Source of the DNA: Adiantum capillus-veneris
Taxonomy: Eukaryota; Streptophyta; Polypodiopsida; Polypodiales; Pteridaceae
DNA length: 64,000 nt
Assembly (NCBI GenBank): GCA_014529385.2
Contig: CM043958.1
Coordinates: 89,170,025-89,234,024 of the forward strand
Direction: 5' to 3'
Under the pieces are notes generated by a model. The model was not told the DNA's origin and did no database searches. It was given only the letters and a program-made list of their open reading frames with translations. Positions within the stretch are counted from its first letter, which is position 1. Each line of letters opens with the position of its first letter. Of the stretch, positions 36,120 to 46,560 are shown in pieces. Position numbers and translations under genes: made by a program.

Positions 36120-39100
36120 GTGCCTTCAATCACAAAGAATTTAGCATCAGTTGGACAAATGACAGATCAAGGGTTGCAAGTGCGTTTTAATCGTTATGGC
36201 TACTTCATAGAGGAGTTTCACAAAGGCAGACAAGGCAAGATATTGGCACGTGGAAGAAAAAAAGGTCGCTTGTTCTCATTGGAAGCTGGAGATCCATGTT
36301 TACACAGTGGTATGTATGCAAACAAATCAGCCACTCAAGATAATTGGGCAGAGTTATGGCATAAGAGGACTGGTCATGTCAATTTTAGAAGACTAAAGCA
36401 TATGCAATCAAATCAAATTGTACGTGGATTACCAAAGTTTGGTAGACTGAATTTTGATCATGTTTGTGAAGCTTGTCAATTTGGAAAGCAATCTCGTTTA
36501 CCATTTCCAAAGAGGGGGAGAATTAGCCAAATTTCTTTGGAAATTGTTCATTCAGATATTTGGGGACCTTGTGATCATGCTACGCCAAATGGTTGTCGAT
36601 ATTTTATCACATTTACGGATGATTACAGCAGAATGACATGGGTTTACTTTCTAAAGGCAAAGTCAGAGGCATTTGAGGTATTCTTGGAGTTCAAAGTTAT
36701 GGTTGAGAAAGAGAATGGTTGTCAAATTAAATGCCTACATAGAGATGGAGGGGGAGAGTACATGTCACATAATTTTGATGATTACTTATGTGAACAAGGC
36801 ATAAGAAGACAGATTACTTGCAGATACACACCACAACAAAATGGAGTTGCTGAGAGAAAGAATAGAGTCATAGCAGAGATTGCAAGAGCCATGATGAATG
36901 AGATGAATATGCCATTAACATATTGGGCTGAAGCAGTTCATACAGCAGTACACATTATGAATCGAACACCAACAACTGCCATTCATGAAATTTCACCTTA
37001 TGAGAGACTTTATGGAATCGAGCCAACAGTTTCCTACATGAAAGTTTTTGGATGTGTTTGCTATGTTGATGTGCCAAATGAAGCAAGAAAGAAGATAGAG
37101 CCAAAGGCAGTGAAGTGTATATTCTTGGGCTACCCAGTTGAAAACAAAGGTTACAAGTGCTATGATCCTACGACAAGACAAGTTTATGTTAGTAGAGATG
37201 TTAGATTTTGTGAGCATGAACCATGGTATAAACCAAAGCCAGTGATGATAGAAGATGAGTATGAACAGCAAGAGAATGTGCGTCATGTTGTTGATAAGCC
37301 AAGACCATCAACAAGAACTATTTCAGGACCACATATGGCAGAGGAGAGTACAGGAAGTGTCAACCCATGGAGTGGTCGTTTGCGAGATAAGAAGCAAGAC
37401 GAGAAAGGCAAGAAGAAAGTGGTTGAAGAGAGTTCTGGAGATGAAAGCCTCGATGAAGAGCATGGTTTACCACATTTGAGGACACCTGGCAATAAGGATA
37501 TTGAGAAATATGTACCCCCATATGCAAGAGTTGAAGAGAAGAGTGCACCACAATTGAGAAGATCAAAGAGGGTGCGTTATCGTGTTGATAGATTAACATA
37601 CAATGGTTACATGCGTACACATTATGCATACATGGTTTCACGTGTGCAACATAAAGAGCCTACATGTTTTCAAGAGGCAATTGGAAAACCAGAATGGGAG
37701 TCAGCTATGGATGATGAGATGGATGCTCTTGTGAAGAATGACACATGGGATTTGGTTCGCTTGCCAAGTGGAAAGAAAGCAATTGGTTCAAAATGGGTAT
37801 ACAAAGTCAAGTGCAAGTCAGATGGTAGTGTGGAAAGATACAAAGCGAGGTTTGTTGCTAAAGGTTATGCACAAACAAAAGGTCTTGATTATGATGAAAC
37901 ATTTAGTCCACTTGCAAAGATGACAACAGTCAAATTGGTGATAGCAATGGCAAGTATGTTCGGTTGGAAGTTACGGCAAATGGATGTGGATAATGCATTC
38001 TTGAATTGTGACTTGGAAGAAGAAGTTTATATGATACAGCTAGAGGGTTATCAACATCCAGAGTTTCCATATTATGTGTGTAAGTTGAAGAAAGCATTGT
38101 ATGGTTTGAAGCAAGCATCTAGAGCTTGGTGTGAAAAGATAACCAGATTCTTGAAGAAGATTGGATTTAAACAATCTACTGCTGATCACTCATTGTTTTT
38201 GAAGCATGTTGATGGAGAGATCGTCGTTATTGTTATCTATGTTGATGACTTGATTCTCACTGGAAGTCATGATGAGCAAATTTTGCATGTCAAGAAGAGT
38301 TTGTTGAGAGAATTCAACATGAAGGACCTTGGTGAGTTGAGATATTTCTTGGGAATTGAAATTGTCAATACATTATCAGGAATTTGGATGATACAAAGAC
38401 AATACGCATTGGATATGCTTGAGAAGTATGGAATGACAACATGCAAACCGGTTGATACACCTCTTGATCAAAATGTGAAGTTGTTTGATGATGGACATTA
38501 CATTGAGGATGTCACTATGTACCGCAAGATGGTTGGAAGCCTTATTTACTTGACAATAATAAGGCCAGATGTGAGTTATGCAGTGGGTGTTGTGAGTCAA
38601 TTCATGCAAAAGCCATGTAAAAGTCATCTTGATGCAGTGAGACGGATTATGAAATATGTGAAAGCCACTGTCAGTTATGGAATGTTTTATGAAAAGAATG
38701 GGAAGCTTTGTCTTTATGGTTACACACATGCAGATTGGGCAGGAGATTTTATGGATAGAAGATCTACGAGTGGTTATGCATTTTCCATTGGCAATGGTAT
38801 GATAAGTTGGAGTAGCAAGAAGAAATCAACTGTAGCATTATCAAGTACAGAAGCTGAATATCGTGGAGCAGCTTTGGCAGCATGTGAAGAGTCATGGTTG
38901 AGAGTGCTTATGGTAGACTTTGGTTTTGACTATCATGACAGTGTCATTATATATTGTGACAATATTAGCAGCATCATGTTGGCAAAGAATCCAGTCTACC
39001 ATGCTCGCACTAAACACATTGAGATACATTATCACTTCATTAGAGAAAAAGTTTTGGCAAATGAGATTGATTTGGTGTATGTGAAGACAAATGATCAAGT

Positions 39101-39209
39101 TGCGGATATATTCACAAAAGCTCTTGGAAAGGAGAAGTTTTGCTACTTTCGTGAAGCATTGGGAATCCATCATATGCAAGCTCACTCTGAGCTTGAGGGG
39201 GAGTGTTAA
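36120..39209 (+). CDS. Copia-2 pol: integrase, RT, RNase H (intact frame)
   Basis: An uninterrupted frame of 1029 codons. Integrase shows the H-H/C-C zinc region (WHKRTGHVN, CEACQFGKQ), HSDIWGP, TFTDDYSRMTW and NGVAERKNR. RT shows KWVYKVK, RFVAKGYAQTKG, QMDVDNAFLN and the catalytic YVDDLILTG. RNase H shows ADWAGD, STSGYAF, LSSTEAEYRG and HIEIHYHFIREKV. The ATG at 36120 is only the first in this frame; upstream coding is out of frame, so the domain is normally expressed as part of a polyprotein. The length is usual for copia pol without protease. Confidence 0.93.
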   Translation: MPSITKNLASVGQMTDQGLQVRFNRYGYFIEEFHKGRQGKILARGRKKGRLFSLEAGDPCLHSGMYANKSATQDNWAELWHKRTGHVNFRRLKHMQSNQIVRGLPKFGRLNFDHVCEACQFGKQSRLPFPKRGRISQISLEIVHSDIWGPCDHATPNGCRYFITFTDDYSRMTWVYFLKAKSEAFEVFLEFKVMVEKENGCQIKCLHRDGGGEYMSHNFDDYLCEQGIRRQITCRYTPQQNGVAERKNRVIAEIARAMMNEMNMPLTYWAEAVHTAVHIMNRTPTTAIHEISPYERLYGIEPTVSYMKVFGCVCYVDVPNEARKKIEPKAVKCIFLGYPVENKGYKCYDPTTRQVYVSRDVRFCEHEPWYKPKPVMIEDEYEQQENVRHVVDKPRPSTRTISGPHMAEESTGSVNPWSGRLRDKKQDEKGKKKVVEESSGDESLDEEHGLPHLRTPGNKDIEKYVPPYARVEEKSAPQLRRSKRVRYRVDRLTYNGYMRTHYAYMVSRVQHKEPTCFQEAIGKPEWESAMDDEMDALVKNDTWDLVRLPSGKKAIGSKWVYKVKCKSDGSVERYKARFVAKGYAQTKGLDYDETFSPLAKMTTVKLVIAMASMFGWKLRQMDVDNAFLNCDLEEEVYMIQLEGYQHPEFPYYVCKLKKALYGLKQASRAWCEKITRFLKKIGFKQSTADHSLFLKHVDGEIVVIVIYVDDLILTGSHDEQILHVKKSLLREFNMKDLGELRYFLGIEIVNTLSGIWMIQRQYALDMLEKYGMTTCKPVDTPLDQNVKLFDDGHYIEDVTMYRKMVGSLIYLTIIRPDVSYAVGVVSQFMQKPCKSHLDAVRRIMKYVKATVSYGMFYEKNGKLCLYGYTHADWAGDFMDRRSTSGYAFSIGNGMISWSSKKKSTVALSSTEAEYRGAALAACEESWLRVLMVDFGFDYHDSVIIYCDNISSIMLAKNPVYHARTKHIEIHYHFIREKVLANEIDLVYVKTNDQVADIFTKALGKEKFCYFREALGIHHMQAHSELEGEC
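39191..39203 (+). promoter_or_regulatory. Copia-2 polypurine tract
   Basis: GCTTGAGGGGGAG lies immediately before the TG of the 3' LTR and is the expected plus-strand primer site. It overlaps the pol stop region. Confidence 0.85.
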
Positions 39210-39421
39210 AGAATATGTCCATTGTGCTATGGGCGGCCGGACACTGACTATACTATGTTATAAATATACTTTGGATAATAGTTCAAAGAGAAGAAGAGAA
39301 GAGCAGCTCGTTGAATGGCTGCTGTTGCAGGGTAACGATTGTGAGTGTGTGTGTCTCGATATGTGTTGGTGTGTGTGCGTAGTCTTATTTCCTACCTTCT
39401 CCATCACCTGCGCACTCTACA
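39204..39421 (+). repeat. Copia-2 3' LTR
   Basis: 218 bp from TGTTAAAG to CTCTACA, followed by the target duplication TACAA. Confidence 0.97.
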
Positions 39422-39428
39422 TACAATA

Positions 39429-39525
39429 AAAGACGCTTATATTCAAATTCTTCCCAATACAATGCACAGAGTGGGATATACAATCAAAAGACGCTTGTAT
39501 TCAAATTCTTCCCAATCTTGGAAGT
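39429..39525. repeat. 57-bp tandem repeat downstream of the H3-like gene
   Basis: The unit AAAGACGCTTATATTCAAAT with its continuation through ACAATGCACAGAGTGGGATA occurs nearly twice here. Another part lies at 33674-33705, on the far side of Copia-2. The original array was therefore split by the retrotransposon. Confidence 0.8.
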
Positions 39526-39562
39526 TCCGTAAATACAAAAAGGTTTGATGCCTAATTACAAG

Positions 39563-40415
39563 CTACTCCTCATGGCACAAACGGCGAGCAAGCTGCATAT
39601 CCTTGGGCATAATGGTTACACGCTTTGCATGGATGGCACATAGGTTCGAATCCTCAAATATGCTAGTTAGATATTGCTCTGCTGTCTCTATGGCCATGGC
39701 GCCCATCCGAAACTGAGTGTTGTACAATTGCAAAACCTCCCTGCATAGCCTTGCAAAAGGGGCCCTCTGAATCAAGAGCTCGGTGCTCTTTTGATAGTGT
39801 CGAATCTCCGCAAAAGCATGGCTGCGCTTTCGTACCTTCTGAGGTCGACGTGGAGGTGTATTTTTGGCACGAGTTGGGGCAGCTTCCTTCCTCTTCTTGT
39901 AGACAATGCTCTTTCTCTTTTTTTTTCTGCACAGGCACTTCCAACACCTCATAATCTGATTTCACCCACTCTCCATCTGATTCGTGCTCTTCACTATTGA
40001 GCGGATGTGATGGTGTAGGTCCACTCCCTTTAGGAAGTGTCTTACCCCCAATAGACATGTGAGCCTGATAAGTTTGTATTTTGACGCCAACCCATGGGGC
40101 ATCTTCATCCATTTGCGTCTCTTCAGAGCCTTCTGACGGCTGCTTTTGGCTGTTTGTTTCTTTGCCTTGGTCGCTCTCATCCTCCCTGTTGCCATCAGAA
40201 TCGTTGGAGTCCGATGAATAGACAACAAGGCGATGCTTCCTTCTCTCTTTTGCTGTTGTAGAGGACTGGCCATGCTGATTTGAAGCTCCAGCTTCTTCTG
40301 TGTGGACTTCACCTTGAGCTTGTGAAGTTTCAGCTTATGTTGCTGTACCTTTGAGTCGTTGGCCATCCAGCCCCGCTGGATATGCAATCCTTGCCGTTTG
40401 TTTTGTTCTTGCCAT
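39563..40415 (-). pseudogene. Histone H3-like protein with canonical H3 tail and long insert
   Basis: The ATG at 40415, in a good start context (ACCATGGC), encodes MARTKQTAR, identical to the H3 N-terminus through Arg8. Lys9 is Ile and Ser10 is Ala. One TAA follows at 40335-40337, and the same frame then runs through an acidic, Ser/Asp/Glu-rich insert of about 150 residues (YSSDSNDSDGNREDESDQ). A run of nine A residues on the coding strand (39918-39926) changes the frame into a basic stretch and a clear H3 fold: [13 protein letters not shown] (alpha-N), [11 protein letters not shown] (alpha-1), a loop about four residues shorter than in H3, then [20 protein letters not shown] and DMQLARRL to the TAG at 39563. 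The Lys79 region is changed; the Lys56, Lys115 and Lys122 contexts are kept. The nonsense and frameshift may be mutations, assembly errors in the homopolymer, or a missed intron. It is not a typical host H3. Confidence 0.88.
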
Positions 40416-40556
40416 GGTAGCACCTAGTAGGGAAAATGACAAAATGAGCACCTTCAACCTTTAAATAGGTTTTTTTGAGATTTGGGCCCTTTCACACTAT
40501 GCGGCCAATTGAGTGAAACTCAAATAAACCAATTGAATTTAACAACTAAACCTGGA

Positions 40557-43407
40557 TCATGCAGACGGCTGACGCGACGCCCAAACGTTGCCTTTTCGAT
40601 ACTTAGTTGCACGCCAAGCTTCATGGCCCAGGGACGCTCGCGAGCTTTTCCACTTCTCGGATGCTGCAGTACGGGAGGCGTTGCGTAACTGCTTTGCTAA
40701 CATCGACTCTCTTGCTTTCTCAATAGTGCGAGTTCTAGTTAAACATCTCTTGGAGGTAGTTGGAGTGTGAACTACCACCACCATGCCGAGTATTCTTGAA
40801 GTAGACTCCTTTTGCTCGATAGTGGGACTTCTCCATGCCTTGTGTACTCCATATATCAAGCAAACCATAGCGGTCCATGAAGTATGCACCATGCGCATAG
40901 AGAATGTGCTAAAACAACCAAAAAGGAGATAAGCCAATAGAAAAGTTTCATTTTCAAACATTGCATATGTATTAAGTCCATCAAAACAAACCATGTAGTG
41001 TGTAATCTTGCTTTCAGACCATTCGTCCTTAGCGGCCTTTGTAAATTCATAAAGCACCTTCTTGAACTCCTCTCGTTGCTCAACGGTGGTGCTTGAAAGA
41101 TTCATCAATTTCACAACCTTTTGAAAGGATGACCATACTAGCTTGCATTGGTTAGCAACCTCCACATTGGGATCTTTGTCCGTCGTGCATGAACACAAAT
41201 CTTTCCACAACTCCCACTGCTTCTCACTTGCTAGATCAACACTTGCCTTGGATGCCTGCATTGGAGACTTTGACATCTTCTTGAAAAATCGACGTGCCTT
41301 GGCTTCATTCATGGAAACCTTATGTGCCACCTCATATGTCTTCTCCCTACAAGTCTCTGCTACAATGTTCACCCTTGATCGGTGACATCCAATCTCATTA
41401 AGGAGCGTCTCCACCCCCTGCAAGGAGTCTTTTGAGCGTTGAAGGGGCTTCATTGTGGAAGCATAATCAATGTGATGCTTTAGGATCCTATCAAATATTC
41501 GCATAAACGCATGCAATGTACAAAAGTGAACATTGTTGAGGGAGAAGGGAATTATGGGGTTCCACCCAGGATCTTTGCTATCCCTATTGGGCACCTGTAG
41601 CATATCACATGAAAGAACCGAAGTTTGCCACTCCCTATTTATATGGTCATGATTATCTTTGTCCTGACCTTCCACTTGAGTTGCTCGACTTGTCTTGTGC
41701 CCTTTCACACAGAATGGATAGGGAAGTAAAGAATTTGCACCTTGTTTTCATCCAAGCATGCACTTTATGGTCTTTAGATCACCACCTAAATGCCATTCAA
41801 CATCAAACTCCCCACGTCCTGGAACCATGAGCTTCTCACCGTTTATTTGAGCTTTAATGACCTTTGTGACCCATGGGATTCTACTGAAAATCCATGCAAG
41901 GACTTCATGTGTCTCTTTCGGAACTTCAATTGCACCAAGCCACCATATATCCTTCTCTGATTGCACACTAAAAGAGGGCTTTGTCGCTTCACTCGAACTG
42001 CAAGATTTCTTGGCATAAGCTAGGGCTTCATTCATAAGCGTGATGCTCATTCTCTCCAACTTTCTCCCTTTAACAATTACACACTCATCCAACTTTAGCA
42101 CGAACACAAGCTTGCCTTCAAGAACTTCCAACAATATAAAGCCTCAGAATGCATGTTATGACACATCATAGAGCATGTAGGCAACCCTAAACTAGCCTGC
42201 ATCACTCAAATTGTAGAAAACAGCCATGGACTGCTACAATCGTATCAAGTCCACAAAGATATTGTTGAATTTGGTGTAAAGAAACCCTTCGATCCGCAAC
42301 ACACTGTTAGAAATAGCACCGCTTCCCTTCTCGCGGCCCTTCCTTCCTTGTGATTTGCTACGGAGCGGCTGAAGAGGCATCATGTCTTCAATATACAAGT
42401 AGTCCCCTAATCGGTGAACAACATCTTCATTTGACACCTTCTTGGCAATCGCCACTCTGTGAGGAAGTGGGAATAGGTTTTCCGTGACTCCTCGACTTCT
42501 TAATGCATCTTTTAACACTTGATGTATTGCTTGATAGCCCTTCGTACTAATCCCAACAGAATCACAAATATCCTGAACATCTAGATCAGTGACAATATTA
42601 GAAAAATCACTAAGAACTCTCTTAGTGATTGCGTCTTTCAAGTGTTTTGCCTCTGGAGCATCAAGCATCCCAATAAAGTCCTCTTTGTTGAAACAAGAAC
42701 GAAGTAAAGAAGCCCTAGCTGACGCATTCTCACCGCCGCACGTTTCTTGGACGAAGTTCCTATTACCCAAAACAACAATGATGAGCGGTATTAGACTTAA
42801 ACAAGATGAGGGACAGAACATCTTACCTCATAGCTGTCACCCTTCGTTTTCTTGCACCTCCACGTGGTGCAATAGTCTAAATTTCGGACAACTCTCGTTT
42901 CCTCACCCTACCTCCCATGGCAGTACTCTTCATGTGTGAAAGAGTATCCTCAAGCTTTTTCTTTACATTTTCCTTGGTTGTGATGGTGCTCTTTGCCTCC
43001 TCAAGCGCACTAGTAGCTGTTTGCATCTGGTCTTGAAGATTGTGGAAACTCCCATTCAGCAACTGCCAATAACGCAAGTAGATCTCGGACCGCGCAATCT
43101 CATGTTTGTTGAGTCTCTTGCAGTAGCCCAACAAACCTTGCTCTCCATTTCCAACGTATTGCAACAGTGATGGAATGTTTGTAAAAGGCGGATGAACATT
43201 GAGAGAAGGATCCTTTGGGTACAAGTATCCGTCTGTACAAAGATCCACATTCTTCTCCCCTTGAGCGCGGCGTTCGTTGGCTGAAGGTAATGTACCCAAG
43301 AATGTTTTCTTTGTCGGAACATGCTCTTGAGGTAGGCGTAGGAAAAGTCGTGGAGACCTATCGCGTGAACAACTTGCTGGGACATTGGTCACGTCGTCAA
43401 GAGGCAT
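40557..43407 (-). pseudogene. Gene A family, copy 2 (unrecognised multi-exon gene)
   Basis: The start is probably at 43407 (MPLDDVTNVP). Exon 1 (to about 42880) ends in a coiled coil. Further exon pieces are 42768-42234 (SCFNKEDFIGMLDAPEAKHL, SVGISTKGYQ; a TAG follows VDLIRL), 42134-41748 (FVLKLDECVIVKGRKLERM, FDVEWHLGGDLKTIKCM), and 41708-40992 (VHFCTLHAFMRIFDRILKHH, AKARRFFKKMSK, ESKITHYM). An 83-nt GT-AG intron (40991-40909) joins HYM to HILYAHGAYF, then LLDIWSTQGMEKSHY and YFKNTRHGGG. The tail KARESMLAKQLRNASR (to 40557) needs one frame change. I recognise no named family. The HG-YF...STQGMEK region has the look of a transposase-like domain. The ATG of the H3-like gene is 141 bp beyond its stop. 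Confidence 0.65.
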
Positions 43408-43409
43408 TG

Positions 43410-43495
43410 TAGGATGGAGGGATGGAGCTTGAAAGATGGAGAGATAGAGCTTGTAGGATGGAGAGATGGAGCTTGAAGGATGGAGAGATGGGTGT
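43410..43495. repeat. Minisatellite upstream of gene A copy 2
   Basis: GGATGGAGAGATGGAGCTTG repeats about three times with small changes just upstream of the putative start codon, probably in the 5' untranslated region. Confidence 0.8.
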
Positions 43496-43611
43496 GTAGG
43501 TGCAGCAAAAGGTGCAGGTGCAAGGGGGATGGGTGTAGGAGAGGAGCTTAGATTAGGAGGGAAAGTTTCCAATTTTGGGGGGAATTTCCTAAAAGTTTTG
43601 GAGGGAGTCAA

Positions 43612-44429
43612 AAAAAATTGAATTATGAATAATTTAACTTAAAAATCTTTTTTTTAATATGTATATATGTTGGGGGTACTTTTTAGGGGGGAATAAAGTT
43701 TATTTGAAAGTTTTTGAAAAAAATCATTTTTTTTACCTCTTTGACCCACGGATTTGATTAGGTGGCATGGGAGAGTTAAGAGGCCACTTACAAGTTTGCC
43801 AAAAAGCTAGAGAGAGAAGACCCCCTACCCCCCTACTTTTCAAATGGTTTACCCCCCCCCCCCCCCCTTCCCTACTTCTTAAATGGTTACCCTCCCCCTT
43901 CCCCCTACCTTTTTAGGGGTCAAAGGTGGAGGAGACCCTACCAAAATAGCCCCATTCAAAGCCTTTGTCCCCCTTAATCTTGGCAGTCTTCCTTGAAATT
44001 AGGGATTCTTACAAGGCCCATGGAGAGTCCATTTTTTTTCTAATGGGTGCTTTGTCGTGCAGCTTGCTGACTAACGTGCTTGTGTTCCAAAAGTCAACAA
44101 AATCCCTACAAAGGAGAGGGTGATCCCTAAAGCTAGGGGGATGAGAGAGAACACACACACACACACACACACACAAGGTAAGCCCAAGCCTCAAGAGGCA
44201 GCAAGGACACATGTAAAGCCCCTACCCATGTTGCCCTCAAGGTGTGCCTGAATCCTATTGGATAGGCTTAAAAGGGGTCCAATGAGAATTTAGATTATTT
44301 AAATATTTATCTAAGCAATTATGAAGCCTCTCTCTCTCTCAAAGGGGAAAGAAGGAAACTTGTCCAAAACCTACCCTTGTTGCTTGATATGCCTCTTGAT
44401 TGGCTAGGCCTGGAGGGGTCCAATGAGCT
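43612..44429. other. Non-coding stretch with C-run and (CA)n
   Basis: AT-rich DNA includes a C-run near 43852-43867 and an (AC)n tract at 44152-44174. No gene is supported. It may include the start of the LTR that follows. Confidence 0.5.
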
Positions 44430-46548
44430 TCAAGCATGAGCTACAAGGGGGGGTCGACCAAAGCAAGCAAGGGGTGTGCTTGGGGATATACTCCCTCACA
44501 CTCTCTCTCATTTGCTCTCATTCTTCACTTGGTGAAGTGCAAGAACTCCATCTCCTTGATCTCCAAGCTAGTAGAGAAGTTGAGAGCCTACACCAACACT
44601 CTTGGCTATGGAATGCAAATTCAACCAAGAGCCATGCTTCAATGCTTAACACTAGAATGGTAACAGGACACTTTTATGTCCTTGGACCCTTTTGTGTCCT
44701 GTTAAGTGACCATTTTGCTTGAATTATTTGAAGAGTATGAAAATGAATTTCTAGGTGCTATATATCCACAAAGTTGCCTTATGAGCTGAAAAAAACTTAG
44801 CATTTTTTTTTTAGTATCGATCTCACCATTAACCTTACTCTTGCACAACATATTTGAAACTAAACTGTGTGAAAAAACGGGTCCTGTTTTTGGCTTTTTT
44901 TTCAATTTTTGGCAACTATACCACTCTAAACTTCATGTTTGTGAGGTTTAGATGGCTAGAGATTAGGCCTTCGTAGTTCTCAACATGTTTTGATGCTTGT
45001 AGGGAGAGCTAAGTGTTAAAATTGAAAGTTATGACCAATTTACAAGAATTACATAATCCTTTTTTTTGGCCAAAATTAGTACTTTTATGATTTTTTTGGT
45101 GGCTTTCTTAATATCCAAATTCAATTTTGATTGTGTAAGTGTAATGTATAACATAAAGCTAATCTTCCTTGAGTTGGGGGACCTAATATGCTATATAGCA
45201 TAGTATATGATGATGGTTGAGTTTTTTGATTGCTGAAGAATACGATACATTTTAGAGTAGCAAGTATAACTTTCTCAATATTGCTAGTTTCTCAGGCCAA
45301 TTGTTTGTATTTTGTAGGTAGTAACCATATCTAATTATAGACTACAAACTTGGGCTAGATATTGAGTAGTTTCTATGGGTTTCTAGAGGTCGTAATGCTA
45401 AACCCAGTTTTTTCATGTTTGCTGTATTTAGCACTTTATCATTGCCCCCAAGGTTCCAATTGTAAGAGATCCATTATCCTTTTGACATGCTCCATGGCTC
45501 CTTTTGAATCTAGAGGCCCAAAGGGAACTAAGAAAACATGTATATAGTATCTGTATTGAGCGTGACTATAGAAACTTTGATGATAGGTCCGCAGAATGGC
45601 AAAAATCCAAATTTTTTGTACCTATTTTTTTTGCCCAAAAAAAAATTAGTGAGGTAAAAGCAACCATATGTTTTGGTCACCAACCCATTGAAGTTAACGG
45701 GGCATTTTATCTCATGTCCTACAAAAATCTCCACTCTTATTTATATGCAATCAACCGTAAGAAATTGTTGTTTTGGGCAAAATGCACTGGTCCATCAACT
45801 TTGGAGGCTTGTAGTGACCAAGGGATGAGAAAAATTACAAGTTTCTCATTTTTTCCATATGTAGTAGTTATTGAACTATAAGCTCATGAAAGGATTTTTC
45901 AAAATGAGTGGATCTACTATGGTTTTGGAATTTTTTCCCAAAACCCTGAAAGGACACTTTTATGTCCTGTTAGGTTACCATTCTAGTGTTAAGATTGCCA
46001 TCTTCTCCATATTCATTACTATGCTATTATGTATGCTAGCAAGAAGAGTGGTGATAAGTAAGTAACCATTTCTTTCTCCTATGAATGTTTCTTCTTCCTC
46101 TTCCCTACCCTGATTCCCCGCTAGCTCTCTCCACCTTTGAAGGTGTTTGAGGCCTTGGGATTGAGGCTTGGAATAGTTAATTCTTTTTGCAAAGTTTATG
46201 TTATGATCGTGATGCATGAAGCTTTCCATCTTCATTGCTTCACCTAGGTCACAAGGAACATAAAGATTGTATTGTACCAAGTCTCTCTTGATGGGAGAAT
46301 GTATAATACAAATGCCTATTGGAGGGGGGACCGGCTCCACATAAATCCGGTCCTCGACTGTTGTCAAGTTCTCTAAACTCTCTCTCTTGCAAAAGTATTG
46401 TTCATGCAAATTTAATTTAGTACTATGATTATGTTTCTACCGTCAATTATGTTCAACCTCCATGTTCTCAAAGTAGTCTCACAAAAATGCTTTCTTTAAT
46501 TCTCCTAATTCCGCTATTCTCAAAGTTAATAGGCCATTTCTATTATAT
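44430..46548 (+). repeat. LTR copy A, split by an inserted element
   Basis: Sequence at 44430-44649 plus 45989-46548 matches 51930-52683 closely. It ends next to a primer-binding site, so it is the 5' LTR of a retrotransposon. It holds CCGGCTCCACATAAATCCGG, an imperfect palindrome. The 5' limit is uncertain because the left edges of both copies are low-complexity. Confidence 0.75.
44650..45988. mobile_element. Non-autonomous element at TTAA, piggyBac-like
   Basis: The 1339-bp insert has perfect 15-bp terminal inverted repeats CACTAGAATGGTAAC. Further in, GGACACTTTTATGTCC (left) and its complement-like counterpart (right) extend the pairing. The flanking TTAA (44646-44649 and 45989-45992) is duplicated, and the related LTR at 52131-52136 shows the uninserted site GCTTAAGC. 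TTAA target choice with a CxCTAGAA-type end fits piggyBac. CACTA elements share the CACTA start but normally make 3-bp duplications. No transposase is present; the open frame at 45504-45881 has no recognisable domain. Confidence 0.72.
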
Positions 46549-46560
46549 TGGTATCAGAGC
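46549..46560 (+). promoter_or_regulatory. Primer-binding site after LTR copy A
   Basis: TGGTATCAGAGC, the initiator Met tRNA complement, directly follows LTR copy A. Confidence 0.9.

Larger units (their letters stand above)
33706..39421 (+). mobile_element. Young Ty1/copia retrotransposon (Copia-2)
   Basis: A 5716-bp element is bounded by LTRs of 233 and 218 bp and flanked by the 5-bp target duplication TACAA (33701-33705 and 39422-39426). It has a canonical primer-binding site, gag with zinc knuckle, protease, integrase, RT, RNase H and a purine tract. Only one in-frame stop and one frameshift are seen in the coding region. It inserted into a short tandem repeat downstream of the histone-like gene, whose units occur on both sides of it. 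Confidence 0.97.

Noticed and set aside
39601-39660. TGGTTACACGC and GGTTCGAATCC resemble tRNA A and B boxes on the plus strand.
   Set aside because: They fall inside the conserved H3-fold coding sequence of the minus strand, and no cloverleaf or acceptor stem can be formed around them.
43877-43930. C-rich and polypurine stretches near LTR copy A considered as G-quadruplex regulatory sites.
   Set aside because: They are low-complexity with no conserved position relative to LTR copy B, so a regulatory role cannot be argued.
45504-45881. A 125-codon frame inside the TTAA element.
   Set aside because: It has biased, AT-driven composition, no transposase motif and no acidic triad, so it is probably chance.
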